Source of the DNA: JBDHWI01 sp964590135
GTDB taxonomy: Bacteria; Chloroflexota; Anaerolineae; J036; Brachytrichaceae
NCBI GenBank assembly: GCA_964590135.1
Contig: CAZPVX010000025.1
Coordinates: forward strand, 1-64,000
Length of the DNA stretch: 64,000 nt
Direction of reading: 5' to 3'
Below, piece after piece: positions 31,709 through 40,236 of this stretch. The first letter of the stretch is position 1, and every line of letters begins with the position of its first letter. A program made the translations under genes and the position numbers. The notes below the pieces were generated by a model. The model was not told the origin of the DNA. It searched no databases and was given only the letters and a program-made list of their open reading frames with translations.

Positions 31709-32758
31709 TCAGATCACCACCACCGGCGTGGCAGTGACATCGCGGGTGCGCATCTCAACATCTTCGTAGCTCATTTGCGGCGTGGTCCAGCGCCAGATCC
31801 AGCGCGCCACGTCCGCCGGTGTGTTCACGCAGCCGTGGCTGCGGCGCCGGCCAAAGTCGTTGTGCCAATATGCGCCATGAAAGGCTACCGCGCTGGTCGT
31901 GAAGTAGCTGGGAAATGGCACGCCTGGCAGATCGTAGGCGTCACTGCCGGCGCCGCCAATCATGCGCGAGCTCATGCGCTTGCGGATGATGCGGAAGGCG
32001 CCTGTCGGCGTCTGGAATGCGCCGTAACCAGTGGCCGTGCGTGAACTCATGATAGGCGTGTCCCCCTCATATGCCGTCAACATCTGTTTGGCCAGGTTGA
32101 CCTCGATGCGCTTGTTCTTCACTTCAGGGCTGATCGGCGTCATCTCCGATGGATCGAGGCGCAGCATGTGCGATGCTGGAATGTACGGTCCGTTGGGATT
32201 GAACACCACACCGTCGGTCAGGCGATACCACCATTGCTTGTCTGCGCCTTGAACGGCTTCGGTGACGCGATAGACGCTGGTGTAATACAGCCGCGCGACA
32301 CGACGTGCACTCGAATCTGGCGCGGTGCGCGCGTCGGCAAAGGGCATGGTGATCTGGCCCCAGAACTTGCCGGCAGCCTTGTCCGGTTCAGGGGTGTTCA
32401 ATTGCTGCAGTACGGGCTGGATGAACGATGAATAAGCGTAGCCATCTTCCAGCTTGAACCACATCTTGTTGTGCGTCATCACTGGCTCGCCTTCCACCTG
32501 CTCCTTCAGGAAGAGCACTTCATCGCGCTTGGCGTTGCGAACCAGTTTGGCGCTCTTCTTCGGCTCGGTGCGAACCTGCACCTGCCAATCGGCCACGCGA
32601 CCCAGGGGTAGCGGCGGCTCACCGGGCAACAGCGCCGGCCCTGAGCTGTCTTCCAGGTCGTGCGCGAAGAGATGAGTGAGGTTGGTGAAAGGCAGCGCAG
32701 CAAGCGCCGCCGCAGCGGTGCCGGCGACCTTGAGCAAATTTCGTCGTGTCAGCAACAT
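31709..32758 (-). CDS. L,D-transpeptidase (YkuD) with Tat-type signal
   Basis: The product has 349 residues from ATG 32758. The N-terminus MLLTRRNLLKVAGTAAAALA has the twin-arginine export motif. Two SH3-like beta regions follow (about residues 40-200: VQVRTEPKKSAKLVRNAK, FADARTAPDSSARRVARLYY). The YkuD catalytic domain ends with HGAYWHNDFGRRRSHGCVN, containing the active-site His and SHGC cysteine. It cross-links or modifies peptidoglycan outside the membrane. Tat export for this family is less common than Sec export. It lies 11 bp after the PIG-L deacetylase gene, so the two are likely co-transcribed. Confidence 0.92.
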   Translation of the reverse strand: MLLTRRNLLKVAGTAAAALAALPFTNLTHLFAHDLEDSSGPALLPGEPPLPLGRVADWQVQVRTEPKKSAKLVRNAKRDEVLFLKEQVEGEPVMTHNKMWFKLEDGYAYSSFIQPVLQQLNTPEPDKAAGKFWGQITMPFADARTAPDSSARRVARLYYTSVYRVTEAVQGADKQWWYRLTDGVVFNPNGPYIPASHMLRLDPSEMTPISPEVKNKRIEVNLAKQMLTAYEGDTPIMSSRTATGYGAFQTPTGAFRIIRKRMSSRMIGGAGSDAYDLPGVPFPSYFTTSAVAFHGAYWHNDFGRRRSHGCVNTPADVARWIWRWTTPQMSYEDVEMRTRDVTATPVVVI

Positions 32759-32769
32759 GGTGATCAATG

Positions 32770-33528
32770 CTATTCATCCTGTCGGAATGCGTCAATAGGC
32801 ATCCAATACGTTTCACCGCCGGCCAGCTGGATGTACTGGCGAACCTTTGCCGGCATTGTCTCGGCCCGCTCGAACAAGGCAAACATCTGCGAGGGATATT
32901 GCGAAATGGCGTTGATTCTTGCTGCAATCTCATCTTCGCTCAGCACCTGCGGCGATGGCGCCAGTCCCATAGTCACGCCGCTGTTGCGCCAATCGGTCTT
33001 GCTCGCATAGGGGTAATCCTCAAAAAACATGATCGGTGTATCGTCGGCGCTCTCCTCCACCGCCTGCCTCACCAGCACGTGATCGACATGTCCGCCAATC
33101 GTGAGTGGCGCATAGATGACCTGTGACTGGCGCAAGTGCGGCTGCAACGCGGCCTTGATCTGCGGGAGGAATTGCTGCCAGTCGTGTTCGGCCACCTGTC
33201 CGCCGATGAAGTCGTGGGTATACAGCGGCTCGCCGGCGTCATCGTGCCGGTAGATGGCGTCCAGCAGGCCGAGGTGAATAGGCTCTGCGCCCAGTATGGC
33301 GCAGGCAGCCTCGTCTTCTCGGCGGCGGACGGCATAAGGTTGAACGTCGCCGAGTTGCCATTCGCCATGCACATGCTGCGCAGCGATGGACAACGGCTGG
33401 CCGGCTGGCCGGTCGGCGGTGCAAACGGTGGCAATGGCAACCTGCTGTCCGCGTGAGGCGAGCCGGCGCACCAGACCACCACACGAAAGCGCGATGTCAT
33501 CCAGGTGCGGGGAGACGAAGAGAATCAC
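32770..33528 (-). CDS. PIG-L (LmbE-like) zinc deacetylase
   Basis: The product has 252 residues from a GTG start at 33528. The zinc site is SPHLDDIALSCGG near the N-terminus (the usual PHPDD has Leu in place of Pro) and GGHVDHVLVR with the second histidine pair. The family removes acetyl groups from GlcNAc-containing small molecules or lipids. No signal peptide is seen. The neighbours are three L,D-transpeptidase genes, which suggests, but does not prove, a role in cell-envelope sugar chemistry. Confidence 0.88.
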   Translation of the reverse strand: MILFVSPHLDDIALSCGGLVRRLASRGQQVAIATVCTADRPAGQPLSIAAQHVHGEWQLGDVQPYAVRRREDEAACAILGAEPIHLGLLDAIYRHDDAGEPLYTHDFIGGQVAEHDWQQFLPQIKAALQPHLRQSQVIYAPLTIGGHVDHVLVRQAVEESADDTPIMFFEDYPYASKTDWRNSGVTMGLAPSPQVLSEDEIAARINAISQYPSQMFALFERAETMPAKVRQYIQLAGGETYWMPIDAFRQDE

Positions 33529-33561
33529 AAAGGGTTGAAATTGTGCTTTGCGCGCAGGGCG

Positions 33562-34254
33562 TCAATTGCGGATGACAACGAGCGTGCCGAGTTCGGCCCA
33601 GTCGTAGAGGCGCTTCATCTGATCGCCCTTCAGCACCACGCAGCCAAATGAGCCGCGCGAGCCGACACGCCAACTCACCAGCCGGCCATTGTTGCGATAG
33701 GGCATGGCGTGAAGGCCATTTTCCAGCGAGCCGGCGTCATAGATGCCCATCCAATAAGGCATGCGCAAGCCCCAGGTGCGCGCATATGCCTCGGGCATCT
33801 TGGTCTTCACGCGGAAAACACCAGGTTTGGTGTCGTGGTTGGGGTTTTCCTCCGTCGGCAGGCCAGTGCTGACGAGATACTCGAAAATGAGTTGATCGCC
33901 GTCATAGGCCCACATTTTCTGCTGGCTCAAGCTGACGTAGATCACCTTGCCGTCGTCGGCCTGCGGAGTGATCTTGCGCATGATTGCCGGCGACACCGCA
34001 TCCGGCTCTTGCGCGGTGGGGATGGTCAGCACAGTGCCGGGGATGACGCGGCCATTCGCCGGCAAGCCATTGGCGCGAATGATCTGCTTCACCGTCACGC
34101 CATGCTCGGTGGCGATGTCCTTGAGCGAGTCACCGCGTTCGAAGGTGTAGTTTGCGCCGCCGCCCACTGGGCCGGCCAGCGCCGGCGTGGCCATTTCCAG
34201 GGCAATCGCCATCGCCGCGATAAACGCAACAACCAGCCTGCCAAAATTGTTCAT
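33562..34254 (-). CDS. LysM-containing L,D-transpeptidase
   Basis: The product has 230 residues from ATG 34254, with GAGG upstream. A Sec signal peptide (LVVAFIAAMAIALEMATPALA) is followed by one LysM peptidoglycan-binding domain (YTFERGDSLKDIATEHGVTV to TVLTIPT) and a YkuD domain (VIYVSLSQQKMWAYDGDQLI to GSRGSFGCVVL), with the active cysteine in SFGC. It acts on peptidoglycan outside the membrane. The next gene upstream encodes a closely similar catalytic domain without LysM, a likely tandem duplication. Confidence 0.93.
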   Translation of the reverse strand: MNNFGRLVVAFIAAMAIALEMATPALAGPVGGGANYTFERGDSLKDIATEHGVTVKQIIRANGLPANGRVIPGTVLTIPTAQEPDAVSPAIMRKITPQADDGKVIYVSLSQQKMWAYDGDQLIFEYLVSTGLPTEENPNHDTKPGVFRVKTKMPEAYARTWGLRMPYWMGIYDAGSLENGLHAMPYRNNGRLVSWRVGSRGSFGCVVLKGDQMKRLYDWAELGTLVVIRN

Positions 34255-34286
34255 CTTCAAGTCCTCAATATTTCCTGTGGCGATTT

Positions 34287-34778
34287 TCACCAGCGGATAA
34301 AGACCGGCGTGCCCAGCGAGGCCCAGCGATACAAATCGGCAGCGTCATCGGTTTGGGCGACCACGCAGCCGAACGACGCCGGATAGCCAACTGGCCAGCG
34401 CACCAGCCGGCCGTTCTTGCGCAAGGGCATGGCATGGATGCCATTCTCGACGCGGCCGACATCGTAGATGCCCATCCAATAGGGCATGCGCAACTGCCAC
34501 ACGTCTGACCAGGCTTCGGGGTATTTGCTCTGCACGCGGAAGTTGCCCGTCTTGGTGCCGCGCGCTTCTTCGCCGCTGCTGATGAGAAAGGTATACACCA
34601 CCTGGCCATTTTCATAGGCCCACAGGCGCTGTCTGCCGAGGCTGATGTAGATCTCCTTGCCGGCGCCCGCGATGATTCTGTCGCCGGGCGTGCCAGCCGC
34701 TGCGAACGCCGGCGCTTGCGGCGCAATGCCCAGCGCCATCGCCAGCGCGAACAGGACAGCTATCCACTTCTGCTTCAT
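34287..34778 (-). CDS. short L,D-transpeptidase
   Basis: The product has 163 residues: a signal peptide (AVLFALAMALGIAPQAPAFA) and a minimal YkuD domain. It shares long stretches with the downstream LysM enzyme: RMPYWMGIYDVG, HAMP(L)RKNGRLVRW and SFGCVV with the active cysteine. The pair probably arose by duplication, with gain or loss of LysM. TACACT ends 8 nt before the ATG and no Shine-Dalgarno is visible, so the mRNA may be leaderless. Confidence 0.92.
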   Translation of the reverse strand: MKQKWIAVLFALAMALGIAPQAPAFAAAGTPGDRIIAGAGKEIYISLGRQRLWAYENGQVVYTFLISSGEEARGTKTGNFRVQSKYPEAWSDVWQLRMPYWMGIYDVGRVENGIHAMPLRKNGRLVRWPVGYPASFGCVVAQTDDAADLYRWASLGTPVFIRW

Positions 34779-34876
34779 GCCGCTAAAGTGTAAAAGAATG
34801 CGGGAAATTTAACAATGGGTTCGTTGAGCCGGCTGACCGGGGCATCCCAGCCTCCTCCAGAATAAAATCAGCCGGC
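34779..34876. promoter_or_regulatory. divergent promoters for transpeptidase and Rieske genes
   Basis: The 98-bp region holds TACACT on the minus strand (34792-34787), 8 nt before the transpeptidase ATG, and TAAAAT on the plus strand (34863-34868), 8 nt before the Rieske ATG. Neither gene has a Shine-Dalgarno. Both look like -10 boxes placing transcription starts at or near the start codon. Confidence 0.5.
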
Positions 34877-35854
34877 ATGATCGACGATCCCGTTCTCCTC
34901 AACGACTGGCATCCAGTCGCGTCGTTGAAGCAACTCGAGGCCACGCCAGTATTGGGTGCGCGACTGTTGGGTGAAGAGCTTGTAGCATGGCGCTGCGGCG
35001 CCGGCCCGAATGACGTGCAGGTCTGGCAGGATTTGTGCGTCCATCGCGGCACGCGCCTGTCGCTGGGCAAAGTGCAAGGCGACACGCTGGCCTGTCCCTA
35101 TCATGGCTGGACGTACGGCGCAGATGGGCGCTGCACGCACATTCCCGCGCACCCTGATCAGATCCCGCCGCAGAAGGCAAAAGTAAAAACGTATCGCGCA
35201 CTGGTGAAATATGATCTGGTATGGGTCACGCTCGGTGAGCCACAACACGATGCCAGCCGCTTCCCCGAGTGGGACGATGCCGGCTATCGAAAAATCCTGT
35301 GCGGCCCCTACCGCGTGAAGGCCAGCGGTCCGCGCATCGTCGAAAATTTTCTCGATGTTGCGCACTTCGCCTTCGTGCACGCCGGCACCCTCGGCGACAA
35401 GGCGCATCCAGAGATCATGGACTACGAGGCCGAGATCACCAGTGAGGGTGTGGTGGCGCAGGGCGTGCGCGTGTATCAGCCGAACGGCCTGGGTGATGGT
35501 CAAGGCGCTGAAGTCGAATACACCTACAAGGCGCTGCGGCCGCTCACCGCGTATTTGCTGAAGCAGAGCGCCGGCCCGCGCTTTTCGATCTTTCTCGCCA
35601 TCACTCCGCACGACCTGGTGGACAGCACTGCGTGGATGTGGATGGCGATGAACTATGGCCACGACATTCCTGAACACGAACTGATCGCCTGGCAGGACAG
35701 CATCTTCGCGCAGGATGCGCCGATCCTCACCTCTCAGAGGCCGGAGTTGCTACCGCTGGATCTACAGGCCGAGTTGCATCTGAAAAGCGATCGCGCAGCC
35801 ATCGCATATCGCCGCTGGCTGAACCAGCTTGGGCTGACGATTGGCGTGAGGTAG
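34877..35854 (+). CDS. Rieske non-heme iron oxygenase (ring-hydroxylating type)
   Basis: The product has 325 residues. The Rieske [2Fe-2S] ligands are CVHRG and CPYHGWTYG. The mononuclear iron triad site is ENFLDVAHFAFVHAGTLG, the usual NxxDxxHxxxxH pattern. The length matches VanA-type O-demethylases or phenoxybenzoate dioxygenase-like alpha subunits. It would hydroxylate or demethylate an aromatic or related substrate with electrons from a separate reductase. No reductase gene is next to it, so it must draw on one elsewhere. It is divergent from the L,D-transpeptidase gene. Confidence 0.93.
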   Translation: MIDDPVLLNDWHPVASLKQLEATPVLGARLLGEELVAWRCGAGPNDVQVWQDLCVHRGTRLSLGKVQGDTLACPYHGWTYGADGRCTHIPAHPDQIPPQKAKVKTYRALVKYDLVWVTLGEPQHDASRFPEWDDAGYRKILCGPYRVKASGPRIVENFLDVAHFAFVHAGTLGDKAHPEIMDYEAEITSEGVVAQGVRVYQPNGLGDGQGAEVEYTYKALRPLTAYLLKQSAGPRFSIFLAITPHDLVDSTAWMWMAMNYGHDIPEHELIAWQDSIFAQDAPILTSQRPELLPLDLQAELHLKSDRAAIAYRRWLNQLGLTIGVR

Positions 35855-35919
35855 GATTGTCTGGCAAGAAGCCTGAATGAGCCCCAGGCTCCTTGCAGGC
35901 TCTGTTGGTGCCATTCGCA

Positions 35920-37938
35920 ATGCAATTCAAAATAGACCTTCTTCTCGCCGGCGTTTTTGCCCTTTCCACCTTCATCACGCCGGCCACCGCGAATGCACAA
36001 GCCGGCGTCTCGTTCAACCCCGCCGATTGCAAGATCTTTCAGGGCAGCGGGCCTGTGCCGATTACCTACGATGAAAACACTGCGTGCGGCTGGTTGACTG
36101 TGCCGGCGCAGCATAGTAACCCCGCCGGCGCCACGATTCAACTCGGCGTGGTCATATTGGGCGCCAGCGGCGCTTCGCCGGCAGCCGATCCCCTTGTGAT
36201 GGCACAAGGCGGCCCGGGTGGCTCCACCATCAACAGTTACGCTGCGCTCATGCAAGATAGCCCGCTGCGCCGCGATCGCGACATCGTGCTGTTCGACCAG
36301 CGCGGCACAGCGCACACCAAGCCGGCGCTGGAATGTGAAGAACTCAATCAGCTTACCCTCGACACAGCGGAGCAAAATCTTTCTGATGACGAAGAAGAAC
36401 GATTGACGTTGCAAGCCGCGCAGGCCTGCCGCGACCGCCTGACGAAAGCCGGCGCGGATCTCTCAGCTTTCGACAGCGTGGAAAACGCCGCCGACGTCAA
36501 CGCCTTGCGCGAGGCGCTGGGCTACGACCGCATCAACTTTTATGGCGTGTCGTATGGCACCTTGCTCGGCCAGCATCTCATGCGCGACTTCCCACAGGCG
36601 CTGCGCAGCATCATTCTGGATGCTGTCGTGCCGACTGACGGCAGCTTTGTCGTCGAGAGTGGTCAGAGTGAAAACCGCGCACTCACGCAGTTGTTTGATG
36701 CCTGCAAGGCTGATGCAAAGTGCAATACGGCATACCCCGATTTGGAGCGGCGCTACTTCGAAGCGGTCGATCGGCTGAACGCGCAGCCGGCGCGCGTGAT
36801 GATGCAGGATTTGCAGAGCGGCAAGCACTACAACACTTTCCTCGATGGCGATGCGCTGCAAGCCCTAGTGTTTCAATCGCTGTATGCCACCGACATGCTG
36901 CGCTTTTTGCCGTATGTGATGGCGAAGGCGATTGCCGGCGACCTGCGCCCCATCGGCAACATCGGCAGCCTGTTCGTATTCGACCGCTCGCTGGCGACCG
37001 GCATGTATTTCTCGGTCATGTGCGCCGAAGACGGCGATCTGCTGAGCGAGCCGCTGGATGACGCCGGCGTGCGCCCCGAGGTTGCCAGACGCAATGCGCG
37101 AGATCAGCGCGACTTCGCGCAGTTGTGCAACCTGTGGAAAGTGCAGTCGCTGCCTGGCGCGATCAACGAGGCGGTGGAGAGCGATGTGCCTGTGTTGTTG
37201 TTGAGCGGCAACTTCGACCCCATCACCCCGCCGGCGAATGCCGAGCGCGTGGCCGCAACGCTGCCGCACAGTTTCTCCTTTACCTTTCCCAACACCGGCC
37301 ACGGCGCGTTGAACAGCGATAAGTGCGCCGAGCAAATCGCGAATGCATTTTTGAATGATCCCTCGCAGCGACCCGACGCAAATTGCATCGATGCGCTGAA
37401 GCCGCCGGCCTTCATCGTGCCGTCTGGCGTGCTGCCGGTCACGTCGCTCTTCCGGCTGATCTCACTCAGCGAACAAGCGCGCACTGAGCTGATTGTGTTT
37501 GGTGTCGCGCTGCTGGTGCTGCTCAGCGCGTGGTTGGTGCTGCCGCTCTCGTGGCTGCTGCGGAAGTGGATGAAGCGCGATGGCGGCACGCTGACGCCTT
37601 TTGCAAAGGCCATGCCGTGGCTGGTGCTGTTGAATGGCGTTGTGCTGCTGGTCTTCTTTGGCGCGATGGCTGTGTTTGCATTTGGTGCGGCCAACGCGAA
37701 CAATGTAATGTTTTTCTTTGGCGCGCCGGCGACGATGTGGCCGTGGTTTCTGCTGCCGATCATCAGCGTCATGTTGAGCGTATTGATCGTCATCGGCGTG
37801 CTGGCCGGCTGGCGCAGCGGTTGGGGCTGGCTGCGGCGCATCAATCGCGCAATCTACGCCATTGCCGGCGTTGCCTGCCTCATGGTGCTGGCATCGTGGG
37901 GCATGTTGCTCGCGCCGTTTCTGGGCAGCATCATGTAG
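35920..37938 (+). CDS. TAP-like alpha/beta hydrolase with C-terminal membrane domain
   Basis: The product has 672 residues if started at MQFKIDLLLAGVF (35920). A signal peptide ends near ANAQA. The hydrolase shows MAQGGPGGS (oxyanion), FDQRGTAHTKP, YGVSYGTLLG (nucleophile Ser), GNFDPITPP (Asp) and PNTGHGAL (His), typical of tripeptidyl aminopeptidase/proline iminopeptidase-like secreted hydrolases. From about residue 520 there are four hydrophobic segments. The joining of a secreted TAP-type hydrolase to a membrane anchor at the C-terminus is less usual. It likely cleaves short peptides at the outer face of the membrane. Confidence 0.88.
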   Translation: MQFKIDLLLAGVFALSTFITPATANAQAGVSFNPADCKIFQGSGPVPITYDENTACGWLTVPAQHSNPAGATIQLGVVILGASGASPAADPLVMAQGGPGGSTINSYAALMQDSPLRRDRDIVLFDQRGTAHTKPALECEELNQLTLDTAEQNLSDDEEERLTLQAAQACRDRLTKAGADLSAFDSVENAADVNALREALGYDRINFYGVSYGTLLGQHLMRDFPQALRSIILDAVVPTDGSFVVESGQSENRALTQLFDACKADAKCNTAYPDLERRYFEAVDRLNAQPARVMMQDLQSGKHYNTFLDGDALQALVFQSLYATDMLRFLPYVMAKAIAGDLRPIGNIGSLFVFDRSLATGMYFSVMCAEDGDLLSEPLDDAGVRPEVARRNARDQRDFAQLCNLWKVQSLPGAINEAVESDVPVLLLSGNFDPITPPANAERVAATLPHSFSFTFPNTGHGALNSDKCAEQIANAFLNDPSQRPDANCIDALKPPAFIVPSGVLPVTSLFRLISLSEQARTELIVFGVALLVLLSAWLVLPLSWLLRKWMKRDGGTLTPFAKAMPWLVLLNGVVLLVFFGAMAVFAFGAANANNVMFFFGAPATMWPWFLLPIISVMLSVLIVIGVLAGWRSGWGWLRRINRAIYAIAGVACLMVLASWGMLLAPFLGSIM

Positions 37939-38069
37939 GGGTTTTGCGCCGAGGCATCGTTGCTGATCTCGGTCGCGCACTGCTCACTCCCCAGCGTGGA
38001 ACCCTGCAGCCGCACAGAGAGAATTTCACCGCAAAAAACAGATGGAACTGTGGGCGGCAAGTTGGTACG

Positions 38070-39182
38070 ATGGAACGCATGATCAACACGATGAACCCGC
38101 AAGAACGAGAGGCGCGTTTGTGGCAGGCGTGCCTGGAGAAGGACAGCGCCTTTGATGGCCAATTCGTGCTGGCGGTGCGCACCACTGGCATCTACTGCCG
38201 GCCATCTTGCCCGGCGCGCAAGCCGAAGCGCGAAAATGTAACTTTCTTCGCACTGCCGCATCTGGCGCAGCAGGCCGGCTTCCGCGCATGCAAGCGCTGC
38301 CAGCCCGACGCGCAACCGGCAGTCGACCCGCAACTTGCGCTGGTGAATGAAGTATGCCGGCATATTGAGGCGCACTACGGTGAGCCGCTCACCTTGCAGA
38401 TGCTCAGCAATCACTTTCATATCAGCCCGGCGCATTTGCAACGCGTGTTCAAGGATGGCGCCGGCATCTCGCCGCAGGACTACACCGAGGCGTGCCGCAT
38501 GCATCAACTGAAGCGGGCATTGCGCAATGGCATGTCGATCAGCGCTGCGACGTATGAGGCCGGCTTTGGCAGCAGCAGCCGCGTGTATGAAAAGGCCGCG
38601 CCGCAGTTGGGGATGACGCCGCGCGATTATCAGCAGGCAGGCAGCAGTCGACGCATCGCGTTCACCATCGTGCCTTGCGCGCTGGGACAGGTGTTGGTGG
38701 CAACGACCGAACGCGGGGTGTGTGCGGTGAAGTTGGGTGATGACGCCGGCGAACTTGAAGCGTTGTTGCGCAATGAATTCAACGCAGCGGAGATCGTGCG
38801 CGATGATGCTGCGCAGCGTGATTGGGTTGAAGCGATTTTGCTGTTTATCGCTGGCCGTGAGCCGCGCCTGGATTTGCCGCTGGATGTGCGCGCCACCGCC
38901 TTTCAAAAGCAGGTCTGGGATGCACTGCAACGCATCCCGTATGGCGAAACGCGCAGCTATGCTGATGTGGCTGCAGCTATCGGTCAACCCAGGGCGGTGC
39001 GCGCGGTGGCGCAGGCGTGCGGAGCAAATCCAACCGCGCTGATCGTGCCGTGCCATCGCGTGGTTGCGAAGAACGGCGCGCTCGGCGGCTATCACTGGGG
39101 CGTGGAGCGCAAGCGCCGGCTGTTGCAGCAGGAAGCGCAGCGTGCCGGCAAGTCGACGCAACTCGATCTGGCGGATCGTTGA
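38070..39182 (+). CDS. ada: Ada: methylphosphotriester/O6-methylguanine DNA repair protein and regulator
   Basis: The product has 370 residues from ATG 38070 (others at 38079 and 38091). The N-terminal zinc domain has GIYCRPSCPAR and ACKRC, the four cysteines that bind zinc and take methyl from phosphotriesters. An AraC-type HTH domain follows (LTLQMLSNHFHISPAHLQRV; MTPRDYQQ). The C-terminal O6-methylguanine-DNA methyltransferase has the active site LIVPCHRVVAKNGALGGYH. All three E. coli Ada parts are present, so both repair and activation of the alkylation response are expected. The alkA-type gene starts 5 bp after its stop, giving a classic adaptive-response operon. Confidence 0.96.
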   Translation: MERMINTMNPQEREARLWQACLEKDSAFDGQFVLAVRTTGIYCRPSCPARKPKRENVTFFALPHLAQQAGFRACKRCQPDAQPAVDPQLALVNEVCRHIEAHYGEPLTLQMLSNHFHISPAHLQRVFKDGAGISPQDYTEACRMHQLKRALRNGMSISAATYEAGFGSSSRVYEKAAPQLGMTPRDYQQAGSSRRIAFTIVPCALGQVLVATTERGVCAVKLGDDAGELEALLRNEFNAAEIVRDDAAQRDWVEAILLFIAGREPRLDLPLDVRATAFQKQVWDALQRIPYGETRSYADVAAAIGQPRAVRAVAQACGANPTALIVPCHRVVAKNGALGGYHWGVERKRRLLQQEAQRAGKSTQLDLADR

Positions 39183-39187
39183 ACATC

Positions 39188-39817
39188 ATGCGCCAGATGT
39201 CGACGCCATTGACTGAACGCTCGCTGGTTGTTGCAGCACGAGCGCTTGCAGGGCGCGTGCCTCATTTTGGGCATGTGCTGCGCAAGCACGGCGTGCCGCC
39301 GCTATGGGCGCGTGAGCCGGGTTTCGCCACGCTGATCCACATCATCCTGGAGCAGCAGGTGTCGCTGGCGTCGGCGAATGCGGCCTTTAACAAGCTGCGC
39401 AGCGCGCTGGGTGAGGTGACGCCGGCGGCCTTCCTCACGCTCGACGACGCACAACTAAAAGCGCTCGGCTTCAGCCGACAGAAGACGTGCTATGGCCGCG
39501 AACTAGCGAACGCAGTGCTGGCTGGCGCGCTTGATCTCGCTGTGTTGCCCGCGCTGCCTGATGATGATGTTCGATCACAACTGACGAAGGTGAAGGGCAT
39601 CGGCCAGTGGACGACTGATGTCTATCTGTTGATGGCATTGCGCCGGCGGGATGTCTTTCCCAAAGGTGATCTTGCTCTGTTGATCGCGGCGCAGCGGTTG
39701 TTCGAATTGCCTTTTCGCCCTACGCCGCTCGCACTTGAGGCGATGGCAGAAACATGGCGGCCGCATCGCGCCACCGCCGCGCGCATCCTGTGGCATTTTT
39801 ACCTCAGCGAGCGATAG
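39188..39817 (+). CDS. AlkA-like DNA-3-methyladenine glycosylase (HhH-GPD)
   Basis: The product has 209 residues from ATG 39188 (a second ATG at 39197). The HhH-GPD core is visible: IILEQQVSLASANAAF, the hairpin LTKVKGIGQWTTDVYLLMAL and the catalytic aspartate in FPKGDLALL. It removes alkylated bases to start base-excision repair. It is shorter than E. coli AlkA because it lacks the N-terminal beta domain. It overlaps nothing and lies 5 bp after ada, so both are induced together under alkylation stress. Confidence 0.93.
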   Translation: MRQMSTPLTERSLVVAARALAGRVPHFGHVLRKHGVPPLWAREPGFATLIHIILEQQVSLASANAAFNKLRSALGEVTPAAFLTLDDAQLKALGFSRQKTCYGRELANAVLAGALDLAVLPALPDDDVRSQLTKVKGIGQWTTDVYLLMALRRRDVFPKGDLALLIAAQRLFELPFRPTPLALEAMAETWRPHRATAARILWHFYLSER

Positions 39818-39863
39818 CAGATTGCGGATTGTGAGCCATTTATCGCCCCTTATCGACACCCGA

Positions 39864-40175
39864 TCAGCGATCCTCAATCGAATAGAGCCACCAGCGTTGA
39901 TGCGCATTGCGACTGCGCGCCTGGCGCTCGCAATACAGTCTCATGCGTTGACCGGTGGTGGTGATCACCTCAAACCAGTGCTTGCGTAGATACTTTTCGT
40001 TGCCGGCCCGGTGACCTTCGGGCTGGAATTCGCGGTGCTTCTCCACCACCTCGGCGATCTTGCACTCTTCCTCGCGCCAGCGGAAGCGCATGGGCAGCGC
40101 CGGCTCGCCGGCGGCCATCGCCGTGTTCGCCAGTTCAATCGGCTGGATGGGTTCGCTGATCAGTTGCATCGCCAT
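39864..40175 (-). CDS. DUF6504-like small protein
   Basis: The product has 103 residues from ATG 40175, after GGGGAGATGTG. The sequence has PMRFRWREEECKIAEVVEKH, then FQPEGHRAGNEKYLRKHWFEV and RLYCERQ-type strands, ending WWLYSIEDR. This short beta-rich pattern matches the DUF6504 family as I remember it, often encoded near Y-family polymerase or repair genes; function unknown. No signal peptide. It follows gcvT by 61 bp on the same strand, so it may be the last gene of the glyA operon. Confidence 0.6.
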   Translation of the reverse strand: MAMQLISEPIQPIELANTAMAAGEPALPMRFRWREEECKIAEVVEKHREFQPEGHRAGNEKYLRKHWFEVITTTGQRMRLYCERQARSRNAHQRWWLYSIEDR

Positions 40176-40236
40176 CACATCTCCCCAACGTTGTGATTGA
40201 GCCAGGCCTTTCTCCTGCAGCGTAGCCGCGCGTGCC

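Noticed and set aside
31579..31737. Open frame covering the tRNA-His gene
   Set aside because: The sequence folds as a complete tRNA with G(-1), C73 and CCA.
32770..35854. Biosynthetic cluster linking the Rieske oxygenase with the L,D-transpeptidases
   Set aside because: The genes are divergent, with separate promoters and no shared chemistry.
37854..39161. 435-codon minus-strand frame opposite ada
   Set aside because: The plus strand has all Ada motifs; the antisense frame shows no domain.
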